From the NCBI GenBank assembly GCA_003278855.1, contig QCCU01000007.1, forward strand, positions 23,619 to 87,618: DNA of 64,000 bases. Direction: 5' to 3'. Positions 28,980-50,455 of the stretch are shown one piece after another (positions within the stretch are counted from its first letter, which is position 1; each line of letters begins with the position of its first letter). Under the pieces are notes generated by a model. It was given only the letters and a program-made list of their open reading frames with translations. It was not told where the DNA came from and did no database searches. The DNA comes from Prochlorococcus sp. AG-347-M23. Lineage in GTDB: Bacteria; Cyanobacteriota; Cyanobacteriia; PCC-6307; Cyanobiaceae. The translations under genes and the position numbers were made by a program.

Positions 28980-29216
28980 ATGTCAAAAATAGATCCTGAA
29001 TTAAAAAAGAAATTATTAAAAGAGTCCCAAGCTCCTTTCAAGGGTTTGAGAAGAATATTGTGGATAGCTTTTAGCGGATCTGCATTTTTAGGACTTGTAA
29101 TAATGCTTTCCAGAATTGCAAGCGGAACTGCATTACAGCAAAACAACCTTCTGATACAGTTGGGTGCTTGTATAATATTTCCTACTTTATTATTTCTCGA
29201 CAGAAATAAAGATTAA
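28980..29216 (+). CDS. DUF3493 (LPA1-type) small membrane protein
   Basis: A 78-residue protein with two hydrophobic helices (about 26-47 and 55-71), resembling DUF3493, the domain also present in the plant LOW PSII ACCUMULATION 1/REP27 protein involved in photosystem II assembly. The conserved segment APFKGLRRILWIAFSGSAFL is visible. I chose ATG at 28980 (MSKIDPELKKK) over the in-frame TTG at 28968 because it gives the natural family N-terminus. A role in PSII biogenesis is inferred from the plant protein only. Confidence 0.75.
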   Translation: MSKIDPELKKKLLKESQAPFKGLRRILWIAFSGSAFLGLVIMLSRIASGTALQQNNLLIQLGACIIFPTLLFLDRNKD

Positions 29217-29232
29217 TAAGCTAGATGTTTAA

Positions 29233-32200
29233 TTATTGTGATAACGTCCTTTTTTTAGTGACAAATTTGAATGCTTCTATTAAATCTCCTTCAATCCATG
29301 AAGAAAACTTATCACAACCAACTCCACACTCAAATCCGGTATTTACCTCTTTTACATCATCTTTAGCTCTTTTTAGAGAGTCTAAATTACCCTCAAATAT
29401 TACTTTATCTGATCTAATAACTCTCAGCGAACAATTCCTTTGTAATTTACCTGTTTGTATATAACAGCCTGCAATAGCTCCTTTACCAACTGCGAAAGTT
29501 GCTCTAACTTCCGCTTGACCTAATGATTCTTCGACAAGATCGGGTTCTAGTAGACCTTCCATGGCCAACTGAATATCTTCTAAGAGTTTATAGATTACTT
29601 CATATTCTCTTATATCAACGTCATTAGCATCAGCTGCTCTCTTCGCACCAGAAGCCAATGAGGTGTTAAACCCAATGATTACTGACCCAGATGCAGCAGC
29701 GAGATCTATATCTGTCTCAGTTATTTCTCCAGGAGCAGAAAGTAGAACTCTGACTTGAACTTCATTTTTTGGTAATTGTTCTAGTGATCCTAATATCGCT
29801 TCAACACTACCTTGAACATCAGCTTTGAGAATTAAGTTTAACTCTTTTAGTTCTCCATCATTTGCTTGCGTTGATAAGGATGATAAGCTGACTCTTCTAG
29901 AAGCCATTTGCTGAGCTAATTTTGTAGCTCTAGCATCTGTTGCCCTTTCTCCAACAATGGCCCGAGCAGTTTTCTCATCAGGGTAGACTTCAAATTCATC
30001 TCCTGCAGTGGGTACTTCACTAAATCCTAGCGCTTCCACTGGGAAAGATGGTCCTGCTTCTTTAATTCTATTACCATGTTCATCAACCATTGCTCTAATT
30101 TTTCCAAGGACTGAGCCCGCAGCTAAAACATCTCCAGATTTCAAAGTCCCATTTTGTACTAACAAAGTAGCCACAGGTCCTTTGGCTTTGTCTAGGTGGG
30201 CTTCAATAACAGTACCTTTTGCAAATCTATCAGGGTTAGCTTGTAGATCTTCTACCTCAGAAACTAATAAAATCATTTCGAGTAATTTATCAATATTTTG
30301 TTTTTTGATCGCACTTACTGGAACCATGACTATATCTCCTCCCCAATCTTCAGCAATCAAATCTTTTTCTGATAGTTCCTGCTTTACTCTGTCTGGGGAT
30401 GCCCCTTCTTTGTCAATTTTATTTATTGCAACAACAATTGGTACTTTTGCAGCTCTTGCATGACTGATTGCTTCGAGTGTTTGAGGTCTGCAACCATCAT
30501 CTGCAGCAACTACAAGAACAGCTACATCTGTAACCTTTGTACCCCTTGCTCTCATTGCAGTAAAGGCTTCATGGCCAGGGGTATCAAGAAAAGTTAATTT
30601 TTTCTTTTGAGATTCATGTTCAAATTCAACTTGATAAGCTCCTATGTGTTGAGTGATGCCCCCTGCTTCTCCCGAAGCAACTCTTGATTCCCTGATGGAA
30701 TCTAAAAGACTTGTTTTGCCATGATCTACATGCCCCATTACTGTAATAACAGGTGGTCTTCTTATTAAATGATTAATATCTTCAGATTCAATCATAGCTA
30801 CTGTTTTTTCAGCAGCTTCTTGAATGTCATCTTGCAAAACAGGTACCCCAAATTCTTCTGCTACTGTTTCAATGGTCGCTAAGTCGAGTGATTGAGTAAC
30901 AGTTGCGGTTATTCCTTTAAAAAAGAGAGATTTGATTATTTCAGAACTTTCCAGACTTAATTTATCAGCTAATTCTTGAACTGTTAAATTATCTTCAGGT
31001 ACAATTATCATCTCAGGCCTAACTTGTTTGGCTTCTTTGGCAGCCTTTAACTCCATAGCTCTTCTTTTCTGCCTTTGTCTAGTAGTTTCTTTTTTCTTCT
31101 TTTTAAATTGTTTTATAGTTTTTTGAGATTTAGTTTCTTCAGAATTTTCTTTCTTAGGACGCGCCAGACTTGCTGATAAAATTGAAATTTTCTCGCCTGA
31201 ATATCCACTGGTTTCAGATGTTAATGAATCATCATTTTCACCAATAATATGAACTTTCTGCCTTTGTTTTTGAGGATTTTTACTTCTTAATGCTTCAAGT
31301 TTTGCGCTATCATCCCAGTCTGTCTTTCCAGGTTTCTTTGAACTATTTGAAAATGCTCTATGAGGAGGTTTTTTGGAACTTGGAGTAGCATTTGGACGAC
31401 TATTAGGCGCTTTCGCCTTCTGCTTAGGTGCATCGATATTTTGTTTTGCGTTATTCTTTTTACCTAGATTGTCTTCCTCAGAGTTACTATTTTTTTGAAG
31501 TTGTAAAAGTTCATTAGGTGATACAGGCTTCCTTATCCCAGAAGAATTTTGGCCATTGAATTTAGAACCAGGCCTATTGGGCATGCCAGGTCTATTGGGA
31601 GAACCAGTTCTATTGGGAGAACCAGTTCTATTGGGAGAACCAGTTCTATTGGGATTGCCTTGCCGATTAAATGAGCCAGGTCTGCCTTGATCTGAAGGTT
31701 TGTTTCTTAATCCAGGCCTATTGGGCATACCAGGTCTATTGGGCATACCAGGTCTATTGGGAGAACCAGGTCTGTTTGAGACAGATTGTTTAAAAGCAAT
31801 GTTTTGCTGATTGTTATTTTGCTTATTAGGATTTATTTTTGGATCTTCTCTTCTTATTGGAGCTCCTACGAGCTCAGGGGTTTTTATTCTATTATTAAAA
31901 ATTTTTGTTGTAGGTTTGTTCGTATTTTGATCAGGTTTATTTGATAGTCGTCTTTTATCCCCTGCACTTGAGATGTTCTGGGAAGATTCATTGGATTTAA
32001 CATTATTGTTTATATTTTTAGGCTTTGCGATTAGTTGAATAGGTGGTTTTGTCGGACTTTTGATAGGTGGGGTTGTGATATTTGCAAAAGTTTTTTTATC
32101 TTGGTTTAAATTCTGTGAAGGTTTACTATTTATATTTTTATTTGTAAGATTTGCTCGAGATTGTGAACTGTTGGTATTTGTGGGTTTATTGAGAATTGTA

Positions 32201-32562
32201 GGTTTATTTGAAATTATTTTTTGACTCTCAGGTTTATTAAGAGGTTTATTCAACAATGGCTTTTTTTTTGAATCGTCTTCAAGAGGTTTCCCTTTCATAG
32301 AAGAGATAACTGAAGATTCATTTTCTTTGTTTTGTTTATAATTTTCTTTTTTAATCGAAGGTTTCTTAATAGAAAGAATATTTTTATCTGAATTTTTTTT
32401 ATTAATAAGATTTTTTATTTTTTTTGCTTCCTCAGCACTAATTGAACTGCTGTGGCTTTTAACTGAAATTGAAAGTTTTTGAGCAGCATCCAATATATCT
32501 TTATTTTCCAGATTTAAGTCTCTGGAAAGTTCATAAATTCTGATTTTATCGCTGATAGTCAT
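29233..32562 (-). CDS. infB: Translation initiation factor IF-2
   Basis: IF-2 is the GTPase that brings initiator tRNA to the 30S subunit. The 1109-residue protein has a long, low-complexity N-terminal half and then the conserved core, with [10 protein letters not shown], the [15 protein letters not shown] segment and NKID motifs, followed by C-terminal domains. Residues 263-334 are a tandem hexapeptide array ([12 protein letters not shown]). A short [17 protein letters not shown] patch is a likely RNA contact. It is the last gene of rimP-nusA-ylxR-infB and ends 16 bases from the convergent DUF3493 gene. Confidence 0.97.
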   Translation of the reverse strand: MTISDKIRIYELSRDLNLENKDILDAAQKLSISVKSHSSSISAEEAKKIKNLINKKNSDKNILSIKKPSIKKENYKQNKENESSVISSMKGKPLEDDSKKKPLLNKPLNKPESQKIISNKPTILNKPTNTNSSQSRANLTNKNINSKPSQNLNQDKKTFANITTPPIKSPTKPPIQLIAKPKNINNNVKSNESSQNISSAGDKRRLSNKPDQNTNKPTTKIFNNRIKTPELVGAPIRREDPKINPNKQNNNQQNIAFKQSVSNRPGSPNRPGMPNRPGMPNRPGLRNKPSDQGRPGSFNRQGNPNRTGSPNRTGSPNRTGSPNRPGMPNRPGSKFNGQNSSGIRKPVSPNELLQLQKNSNSEEDNLGKKNNAKQNIDAPKQKAKAPNSRPNATPSSKKPPHRAFSNSSKKPGKTDWDDSAKLEALRSKNPQKQRQKVHIIGENDDSLTSETSGYSGEKISILSASLARPKKENSEETKSQKTIKQFKKKKKETTRQRQKRRAMELKAAKEAKQVRPEMIIVPEDNLTVQELADKLSLESSEIIKSLFFKGITATVTQSLDLATIETVAEEFGVPVLQDDIQEAAEKTVAMIESEDINHLIRRPPVITVMGHVDHGKTSLLDSIRESRVASGEAGGITQHIGAYQVEFEHESQKKKLTFLDTPGHEAFTAMRARGTKVTDVAVLVVAADDGCRPQTLEAISHARAAKVPIVVAINKIDKEGASPDRVKQELSEKDLIAEDWGGDIVMVPVSAIKKQNIDKLLEMILLVSEVEDLQANPDRFAKGTVIEAHLDKAKGPVATLLVQNGTLKSGDVLAAGSVLGKIRAMVDEHGNRIKEAGPSFPVEALGFSEVPTAGDEFEVYPDEKTARAIVGERATDARATKLAQQMASRRVSLSSLSTQANDGELKELNLILKADVQGSVEAILGSLEQLPKNEVQVRVLLSAPGEITETDIDLAAASGSVIIGFNTSLASGAKRAADANDVDIREYEVIYKLLEDIQLAMEGLLEPDLVEESLGQAEVRATFAVGKGAIAGCYIQTGKLQRNCSLRVIRSDKVIFEGNLDSLKRAKDDVKEVNTGFECGVGCDKFSSWIEGDLIEAFKFVTKKRTLSQ
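31561..31776 (-). repeat. 18-bp coding minisatellite in infB
   Basis: Two blocks of 18-base units, 31705-31776 (four copies) and 31561-31668 (six copies), encode Asn-Arg-Pro/Thr-Gly-Met/Ser-Pro hexapeptides and are separated by 12 unique codons. Several neighbouring copies are near-identical at DNA level (for example three NRTGSP units), which points to recent expansion. Confidence 0.9.
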
Positions 32563-32618
32563 TTAATCTGATTTGTACTCTTTTGAAATTGAAGAGGATT
32601 TAATTTAATTATATTCCC

Positions 32619-32891
32619 TTAATGGGGATAGTTATTGTAGCTTGTAATTTCTTTTTCAAAAATTTCAATAAATTCAGGCTCTAAAAATGTTTTTAAAGCT
32701 TTTTGAAGCTTTTTTTTGATCTTGGAATCTGAGTAGCATTTTTTTGATTTGCAAATGTAAGCTGATCTCCCCATTCCCTTTTGAAGCATGATGCCTTGCT
32801 TATAATCTTTAGTAATCTTTAAAAGATCTTTCCGGTCATATGTTTTTCTACATGAAATGCATACACGCAAAACAGGGATTTGTTGTGTCAC
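32619..32891 (-). CDS. ylxR: YlxR-family (DUF448) RNA-binding protein
   Basis: A 90-residue basic protein of the YlxR family, nearly always found between nusA and infB. It has the signature RVCISCRKTYDRKDLLKI with paired cysteines and GRSAYICKSKKC, typical of this nucleic-acid-binding fold. In some bacteria it acts as an RNase P accessory or nucleoid-like regulator; the cyanobacterial role is not settled. The start is GTG and overlaps the nusA stop in the sequence GTGA (32888-32891), so translation is coupled. Confidence 0.9.
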   Translation of the reverse strand: MTQQIPVLRVCISCRKTYDRKDLLKITKDYKQGIMLQKGMGRSAYICKSKKCYSDSKIKKKLQKALKTFLEPEFIEIFEKEITSYNNYPH

Positions 32892-34291
32892 CGTTTTTTC
32901 TCCTCTTTGGTAGATATCTCAGTATCTTGAACAGTCTCTAATGGATCATTATCTGTGAATTCTTCTCCTTCGTATTGTTCCTCTCCATATTCTTCTTCAT
33001 CTTCGGGAAGGGGATAAAGCTCTCTTAATCTTGCATCTTCTGCAGCACGCTCAGCTTGTTCTGCTTCTAATCTTTGTTCAGCTTCTCTCTGGAGATTCTC
33101 TTCTTCTTCCCTTTGAATGATTAATTCAGAGACTGCAGCATCTTCTGCTTCCTGATCGTATTCATGCGAGTTTTTAACGTCAATCTTCCAACCAGTTAAT
33201 CTTGCGGCAAGTCTTACATTTTGACCTTCTCTACCAATTGCGAGACTTAATTGATCAGGTGGAACTAGTACGTGCGCATGTTGCCCTGCTGGGTCTACAA
33301 GTCTTACTTGATCGACTTTCGCAGGACTTAAAGAGTTTAAAATATACTGTATTGGATTAGATGACCATTTAATAACATCAATTTTTTCTCCTCTTAATTC
33401 ATTTACTACTTGTTGAATTCTTGCTCCTCTCGCTCCAATACAGGCACCTACAGGGTCCACTTCTTCTTCGACACTATCAACAGCTACTTTTGTTCTTGGC
33501 CCAACAGCTCTTGAAGGAGGGTTGGCTTCTCTTGAAACAGCAACAATTTTCACTGTGCCTTCTTGAATTTCCGGGACTTCATTTTCAAATAAATAAACCA
33601 CTAAACCAGCATTTGCTCTACTTACAAAAAGTTGCGGCCCTTTTCTTGCAATTTCGCTAACTTCCTTCAAAAATACTTTGAAAGTTGCATTTGCTCTATA
33701 ATTATCATTTGGCAATTGATCTCTTTTGGGAAGTTCGGCCTCTACTTCAGGTCTACCAATACCCGAACTAACTCCCATAATTACTGATTGTCTTTCAAAT
33801 CTTATAACTCTTGCAGTTAAAACAGGATCTTCCAAATCCGCAAATTCTTCTTGGATCATTTTTCGTTGTTGATCTCTTAATTTTTGGGCTAAAACTTGCT
33901 TTGTCGTTGAAGCAGCCATTCGCCCAAAATCCTCTTTTTCTGGAGTAACGTCTAAAACAACTGTGTCGCCTATTTGCGCATCTTCAGCTACTTGTTTAAC
34001 TTCTACGAGAGATATTTGATGATCTTCGCTCTCAACTTCTTCAACAATTATTTTACTCGATAATATCCTATAACCTTCTTCATCTAGATCTAGTCCAACA
34101 TCAAAATTACTGAAATACTCTTCATCAAATGGATCTTGGTTAACTCCAATGTAAAAAGTTTTTCTATATTTTTCGTATCCTTTTAATAAAGCTTCGCGTA
34201 ATGCTAATTCCACGATATTAGGAGGTAACTTTTTTTCCTCACTAATGTCTTCAATGAGATTGTTTAAACCTGGGAGAATAACTAATGCCAT
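32888..34291 (-). CDS. nusA: Transcription elongation factor NusA
   Basis: NusA regulates pausing, termination and antitermination by RNA polymerase. The 467-residue protein shows the N-terminal polymerase-binding domain, an S1 domain (about 130-200), and KH1/KH2 domains with VGACIGARGARIQ and LAIGREGQNVRLAARLTGWKID (split segments near residues 280-375). The C-terminal tail is acidic (EDEEEYGEEQYEGEE) in place of the enterobacterial acidic repeats. It is second in the rimP operon. Confidence 0.97.
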   Translation of the reverse strand: MALVILPGLNNLIEDISEEKKLPPNIVELALREALLKGYEKYRKTFYIGVNQDPFDEEYFSNFDVGLDLDEEGYRILSSKIIVEEVESEDHQISLVEVKQVAEDAQIGDTVVLDVTPEKEDFGRMAASTTKQVLAQKLRDQQRKMIQEEFADLEDPVLTARVIRFERQSVIMGVSSGIGRPEVEAELPKRDQLPNDNYRANATFKVFLKEVSEIARKGPQLFVSRANAGLVVYLFENEVPEIQEGTVKIVAVSREANPPSRAVGPRTKVAVDSVEEEVDPVGACIGARGARIQQVVNELRGEKIDVIKWSSNPIQYILNSLSPAKVDQVRLVDPAGQHAHVLVPPDQLSLAIGREGQNVRLAARLTGWKIDVKNSHEYDQEAEDAAVSELIIQREEEENLQREAEQRLEAEQAERAAEDARLRELYPLPEDEEEYGEEQYEGEEFTDNDPLETVQDTEISTKEEKKR

Positions 34292-34325
34292 CTATGATGG
34301 GGATTTGAATAATGGTTGAAAATAA

Positions 34326-34793
34326 TTAATCTTTTAATGTAGAAAGACTAATTTTTAGTACTTCATCAAAAGGAATTTTTTTAATTCTACCTTTTATGTT
34401 AATGGCTAAATAATCTTTAGACTTTTCATAAAGTAAACCATTCAGAAATTTTATTTTTGAATTCTTTTGGTTTAACTCAACATTAACTGGAAAACCTTTA
34501 AAAGTTTTGAAGTCTCTTTCTGAGGTTAGTTCATCACTGACCCCTTGACTACTAATTTCTAAGACATATGAACAATTAAAAAGATTTGATTTTTCTATTT
34601 CGTCAGATGCTGGGGTATTAAACAGCGCACAATCATCTAAAGAAATGTCATCCCCATCAGTTTTTCTTATAGTTATTTCAATAACAATTGGATTTTGATT
34701 AGTTTGTATATTTAAACCGCAGATTTCTAAATCCCACTCATTAGCAACTTTTTCTAATAAAGCTTCTAGTTTACTTTTGTTTTCTTTATTCAA
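34326..34793 (-). CDS. rimP: Ribosome maturation factor RimP
   Basis: RimP assists late assembly of the 30S subunit. The 155-residue protein shows the family features [13 protein letters not shown] at the start, [16 protein letters not shown] and [20 protein letters not shown], where most bacteria have a VLEVSSPGxxRPL motif, so this version is divergent. The only plausible start is TTG at 34791-34793. It opens the rimP-nusA-ylxR-infB operon and is followed by nusA after 34 bases. Confidence 0.92.
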   Translation of the reverse strand: MNKENKSKLEALLEKVANEWDLEICGLNIQTNQNPIVIEITIRKTDGDDISLDDCALFNTPASDEIEKSNLFNCSYVLEISSQGVSDELTSERDFKTFKGFPVNVELNQKNSKIKFLNGLLYEKSKDYLAINIKGRIKKIPFDEVLKISLSTLKD

Positions 34794-34840
34794 ATTTATT
34801 TTTAAATTTATTTAAAATTTATTTTCACACATTAAGAAGT

Positions 34841-34856
34841 TTTTTCTATAGAAAAA
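34841..34856. promoter_or_regulatory. Perfect 16-bp palindrome in the rimP / htrA divergent gap
   Basis: TTTTTCTATAGAAAAA is fully self-complementary and lies 48 bases before the rimP start and 97 bases before the htrA start. It could be an operator, or simply a chance AT-rich palindrome. Confidence 0.3.
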
Positions 34857-34928
34857 TTTAAAAATTTGCATTTTATGGATGTAAACAAAAAAACAACAAT
34901 AATCTCTTTCTTCAATTAGATTTATTAA

Positions 34929-36083
<1,155 letters not shown>

Positions 36084-36130
36084 AGCACCCATTGAAATTT
36101 AATAATCTATAACAATTAGAGAAAAAGATT

Positions 36131-36844
36131 TTGGATTTACAAACTCAAATGAAACAAGTAGTTGCTGATGCAGCAATAAAGGAAGTAAAGAGTGACATGA
36201 TTCTTGGATTAGGTTCCGGATCTACAGCTGCGTTAATGATAAAAAGCCTTGCGGATGAAATGCGTTCTGGGATACTCCAAAATATTAGAGGAGTTGCAAC
36301 TTCTTTTCAATCAGAAGTTTTAGCGCTTGAACTGGATATCCCACTTATCGATCTAGCTTCTGTATCTCAAATTGATCTAGCTATTGATGGAGCAGATGAA
36401 GTTGATCCAGGATTTCAATTAATAAAAGGAGGAGGAGCATGCCATGTTAGAGAAAAGTTAGTGGCATCTAAAGCTAATCAGTTGTTGATTGTTGTTGATG
36501 AAACTAAACTCGTGCAAAATCTAAATCAATCTTTCCCTTTACCTGTAGAAGTTCTTCCAAATGCTTGGAAGCAAGTTCAGGAAGTTATTTCAGAAATGAA
36601 TGGAACTTCTTCTTTAAGAATGGCTACTAAAAAAGCTGGCCCAGTTGTAACTGACCAAGGCAACCTCGTTCTAGATGTATTATTTAATGATGGTATTAAG
36701 AATCCAAAAGACATTGAAATGCAGATTAATAATATTCCAGGAGTACTAGAAAATGGTTTATTTGTTGATCTTACAGATAAAGTATTAGTTGGTAAAATTG
36801 AAGATAACATTCCAGTGGTTTACTCCCCTTCAAGAGCTAGCTAA
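36131..36844 (+). CDS. rpiA: Ribose-5-phosphate isomerase A
   Basis: RpiA interconverts ribose-5-phosphate and ribulose-5-phosphate in the Calvin cycle and pentose phosphate pathway. Motifs are [33 protein letters not shown] (split between residues about 85-107) and LVKNL-like [14 protein letters not shown]. Length 237 is normal. The start is TTG at 36131 (MDLQTQMKQ); an in-frame ATG at 36149 would remove six residues and is also possible. Its last four bases overlap the hisD stop on the other strand. Confidence 0.95.
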   Translation: MDLQTQMKQVVADAAIKEVKSDMILGLGSGSTAALMIKSLADEMRSGILQNIRGVATSFQSEVLALELDIPLIDLASVSQIDLAIDGADEVDPGFQLIKGGGACHVREKLVASKANQLLIVVDETKLVQNLNQSFPLPVEVLPNAWKQVQEVISEMNGTSSLRMATKKAGPVVTDQGNLVLDVLFNDGIKNPKDIEMQINNIPGVLENGLFVDLTDKVLVGKIEDNIPVVYSPSRAS

Positions 36845-38127
36845 TTTTCAAATCTTATTTCTACAGAGTTAGCGTGGCTATGTAATCCTTCACTTTTAGC
36901 AAGATTAATAATATCAGGGCTATTAACTTTTAAACTTTCTTCATTAAATTCAATTATTGAAGTATTTTTCATAAAAGTTTCAACCCCTAAAGAACCGCTA
37001 AATCTAGAATTTCCTGACGTGGGTAAAGTATGATTTGGTCCTGCAAGATAATCTCCCACAGCTTCTGGCGTCCATTTTCCTAAAAATATCGCTCCTGCAT
37101 TCTCTATACCTTCAAGAATTTTTTTTGAATCTATGGTAAGGATTTCTAGGTGTTCAGGGGCAAAGTAATTGCTTAGTTCAATACATGATTCGTAATTCTC
37201 GCAAATCACAATTAGACCCCAATTTTTTATTGATTGCATGCAAATTTCTTTTCTTGGATGATCATCTATTTTTTTATAAAGTTCTTCTAAAACTTCTTTT
37301 GCCTGGTTCTTTGATGTAGTTAGAAGTATTGATGAAGCTAAAGGATCATGTTCTGCTTGCGCTAGTAGATCAGATGCTATATGAGTGCTTTGAGCTGTTT
37401 CATCTGCGATGATTAATATTTCACTTGGACCAGCTAAAGAATCAATCCCTGTAGAGCCATAAATGAGTTTTTTAGCAGTTGTTACATATATATTCCCGGG
37501 ACCTGAAATAACATCAACTTTATTGATTTGATTTGTACCAAATGCTAAAGCACCAATTGCTTGAGCTCCTCCAATTCTAAATACTTTATTGACCCCTGAT
37601 AAGTGAGCTGCAGCTAAAACAGTTTTGTTTATTTCCCCTTTTTTATTCCCAGGAGATACCATTATAATTTCTTCTACTCCTGCTACTTTTGCAGGTATAG
37701 CATTCATCAATACTGTACTTGGATAAGCAGCTCTACCTCCAGGAATATAAATACCTGCATTTTTAACTGGTCTCCATCTTCTTTGGACGGTATCGCCATA
37801 TTCACCTTTTATAGTGAAAGATTGAGGAATTTCTTTTTCATGGAATTTTTGAATTCTTTTATGAGCGACAATTAGTGAGTGCTTCAAATTGTTATCAATT
37901 TCATCCCATGCATTCTTTATTAGATCAGCACTCACTTGCATAGGGTCTGGGTCGAAACCATCAAATTTTTTTGTATATTTTTGTACTGCTATATCTCCAG
38001 AAATTTTTATATCTTGAAGAATTTCTTCAACAATTGTATTTATCTTATTATTGTTATCTGAATTAGTTCGAATAGAAATCCTTTTTAATTCTTCAACAGC
38101 TTCTTTTGTATTATTTAATATCTTCAT
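36841..38127 (-). CDS. hisD: Histidinol dehydrogenase
   Basis: HisD oxidises histidinol to histidine in two NAD-dependent steps. The family signature [20 protein letters not shown] is present, as are [34 protein letters not shown] and the zinc-site region LLAQAEHDP. Length 428 is normal. It stands alone, without other his genes, as is usual in cyanobacteria. It is divergent from rpsT and converges with rpiA with a four-base overlap. Confidence 0.97.
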   Translation of the reverse strand: MKILNNTKEAVEELKRISIRTNSDNNNKINTIVEEILQDIKISGDIAVQKYTKKFDGFDPDPMQVSADLIKNAWDEIDNNLKHSLIVAHKRIQKFHEKEIPQSFTIKGEYGDTVQRRWRPVKNAGIYIPGGRAAYPSTVLMNAIPAKVAGVEEIIMVSPGNKKGEINKTVLAAAHLSGVNKVFRIGGAQAIGALAFGTNQINKVDVISGPGNIYVTTAKKLIYGSTGIDSLAGPSEILIIADETAQSTHIASDLLAQAEHDPLASSILLTTSKNQAKEVLEELYKKIDDHPRKEICMQSIKNWGLIVICENYESCIELSNYFAPEHLEILTIDSKKILEGIENAGAIFLGKWTPEAVGDYLAGPNHTLPTSGNSRFSGSLGVETFMKNTSIIEFNEESLKVNSPDIINLAKSEGLHSHANSVEIRFEN

Positions 38128-38191
38128 TTGCTTAATTTTTTCAAATAGAAAGGCTCAAAGCCCAATTTAATAACTTCTAAATTATATATGA

Positions 38192-38221
38192 TTGATTAGT
38201 CGTCGATTTATTTGTTATGAT
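38192..38221 (+). promoter_or_regulatory. Candidate promoter for rpsT
   Basis: TTGATT (38192-38197) and an extended -10 TGTTATGAT (hexamer TATGAT at 38216-38221) are 18 bases apart, ending 26 bases before the rpsT GTG. It is the best sigma-70-type match I see in the window. Confidence 0.5.
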
Positions 38222-38247
38222 AAGGTTCTTCTATTAATGCACCCTCT

Positions 38248-38541
38248 GTGGCTAACAACAAATCAGCAAAAAAGAGAATTCAAATTGCCGAAAGAAATCG
38301 ATTAGTAAATAAGTCATATAAATCTACGGTTAGGACTTTAACCAAAAAAACCTTAGAGAATTGCGAAAAATATAAACAAAACCCGAATGAGGATAATAAA
38401 AATTTAGTAAATATAAGTCTTAATAAAGCTTTTAGCTTAATCGATAAAGCAGTTAAAAAAAATGTTCTTCACAAGAACAACGCTGCTAATAAAAAATCGA
38501 AAATCAACAATTTTGTAAAAACTACTCTTACCACCAAGTAA
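38248..38541 (+). CDS. rpsT: 30S ribosomal protein S20
   Basis: S20 binds 16S rRNA early in 30S assembly. The 97-residue, lysine-rich, all-helical product begins MANNKSAKKRIQIAERNR and contains the family segment SLIDKAVKKNVLHKNNAANKKS. The start codon is GTG at 38248, with no clear Shine-Dalgarno sequence. It is followed after 16 bases by tatD, with which it probably shares a message. Confidence 0.97.
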   Translation: MANNKSAKKRIQIAERNRLVNKSYKSTVRTLTKKTLENCEKYKQNPNEDNKNLVNISLNKAFSLIDKAVKKNVLHKNNAANKKSKINNFVKTTLTTK

Positions 38542-38557
38542 AAGACAGATCATAATT

Positions 38558-39367
38558 ATGAGCGATATAGAACTCATAGACTCGCACTGTCATTTAATAT
38601 TTGAAAATTTTGAGAGAGATCTTGAAGATGTTGTTTTAAGGTTGCGCTCAAGAGGTGTAAAAAAATTAGTTCATGCTTGTTGTGAATTAACAGAAATTCC
38701 AAAGTTGAAAAAAATATCCCATGAATTTAATGAAATTTACTATTCAGTTGGTTTGCACCCGCTAGAAGCAAAAAAATGGGAACAAAGTTCAAAATCTCTT
38801 CTAAGAAAATCAGTTCTAGAGGATAGACGAGTTGTAGCTATTGGAGAATTAGGCTTGGATTTTTTTAAAAATGAAAATAAAACTCAACAGATTGAAGCAC
38901 TTATCCCCCAAATGGAGTTAGCTTATGAACTTCAATTGCCCGTAATTATCCATTGCAGAGATGCTGCAAATGAAATGATTGAGATATGTAGTGATCTTTT
39001 TAAAAAAGGAAAATGTCCTAATGGTGTACTTCATTGTTGGACAGGAACACCAAAAGAAATGAAGCAATTCTTGAATCTTGGATTTTACATCAGTTTTAGT
39101 GGTATAGTTACTTTCCCAAAAGCACATGAAATTCATGAGTGTGCCAAAATAGTACCAAGTGATAAATATTTAATTGAAACTGACTCACCATTTTTAGCTC
39201 CTGTCCCTCATAGGGGTAAGAGAAATGAACCTGCGTTTGTTGAAAATGTTGCCAATTTTATGGCAGATTTAAGATCTACTGAATTATCCACAATTGCTAG
39301 AGAGTCATATAAGAATGCTGAAGATTTGTTTAAATTTGACTTGTTAAGTAGACGCAGCAGCTGTTAG
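38558..39367 (+). CDS. tatD: TatD-family metal-dependent deoxyribonuclease
   Basis: A TatD-type hydrolase with a TIM-barrel fold that acts as a 3'-5' exonuclease or DNase in studied bacteria. Metal ligands are readable in DSHCHL, then GELGLDFF, LPVIIHCRDA and GVLHCWTG, with LIETDSPFLAPVPHRGKRNEP at the C-terminal signature (positions about 205-227). Length 269 is normal. It lies between rpsT and the rpoB leader, as in other marine picocyanobacteria that I recall. Confidence 0.95.
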   Translation: MSDIELIDSHCHLIFENFERDLEDVVLRLRSRGVKKLVHACCELTEIPKLKKISHEFNEIYYSVGLHPLEAKKWEQSSKSLLRKSVLEDRRVVAIGELGLDFFKNENKTQQIEALIPQMELAYELQLPVIIHCRDAANEMIEICSDLFKKGKCPNGVLHCWTGTPKEMKQFLNLGFYISFSGIVTFPKAHEIHECAKIVPSDKYLIETDSPFLAPVPHRGKRNEPAFVENVANFMADLRSTELSTIARESYKNAEDLFKFDLLSRRSSC

Positions 39368-39493
39368 AATTAGGAATTACTGGAAATTTTTCTTAATTTT
39401 TTGACTTTAACTTACACAGTTAATGATTTATCAGCATTAAACACAATTTAATTCTTATTTATTAGATTGTTCTTTTGTTGAAATCGAGATTTA

Positions 39494-39588
39494 ATGGTTG
39501 ATCTCATTTCTAGTGAAAAGTTAAAGAACTTATTATTGAGTAGATTAAAAGTAAATAGTAAATCTCACAAAATCGCAGGTTTTCTTGG

Positions 39589-39592
<4 letters not shown>
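39494..39592 (+). CDS. Upstream ORF overlapping the rpoB start (possible leader peptide)
   Basis: A 32-codon frame (begins [20 protein letters not shown], ends GFLG) whose TGA overlaps the rpoB ATG in the sequence ATGA (39589-39592). The product is basic and probably helical and matches nothing I know. The exact coupling geometry suggests that its translation could deliver ribosomes to rpoB. Chance is also possible at this length. Confidence 0.4.
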
Positions 39593-44825
<5,233 letters not shown>

Positions 44826-44832
44826 TCTTTAA

Positions 44833-48960
<4,128 letters not shown>

Positions 48961-49011
48961 ATATTATCTATTATTATTTTAAGTAACTAGAATGAACCTT
49001 TAAATTTGTAA

Positions 49012-49167
<156 letters not shown>

Positions 49168-49184
49168 AACTAGTTTTTAAATAA

Positions 49185-50243
<1,059 letters not shown>

Positions 50244-50291
50244 TATTATCTAAAAAAAATTTTTTAAAAGTCTCTTAAACAGGTTATTATT

Positions 50292-50438
50292 GTGTTAATT
50301 AATCTTAAATATTTGGGTTTTATCAAGACAAAAATTTTACCTTTCGCTATCGTCTCACTCTTTGGGATTGCCTTCCTTGCAGTTAGTGCAAGAATTTGGT
50401 TGCCAGGAGATATGATGTCTCCTGCTCCAATTAATTAA
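50292..50438 (+). CDS. Small single-helix membrane protein
   Basis: A 48-codon frame starting with GTG at 50292 and ending just before the HEAT-repeat gene. The first residues are basic (NLKYLGFIKTKI), followed by one membrane helix (about 16-34) and the short tail RIWLPGDMMSPAPIN. I cannot name it. Its clean hydrophobic helix, lumen-like Pro-rich tail and position among photosynthesis genes suggest a small thylakoid or inner-membrane protein. The start is uncertain because no ATG exists upstream in frame. Confidence 0.6.
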   Translation: MLINLKYLGFIKTKILPFAIVSLFGIAFLAVSARIWLPGDMMSPAPIN

Positions 50439-50455
50439 TATTTTTAGTTTTCAAA

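Noticed and set aside
30008..30463. A 151-codon frame on the plus strand inside infB
   Set aside because: It lies wholly antisense to the conserved GTPase core of IF-2, and its composition mirrors that gene. No family resemblance.
31561..31776. CRISPR array or intergenic repeat
   Set aside because: The 18-base units are contiguous, in frame within infB and have no unique spacers, so this is a coding minisatellite.
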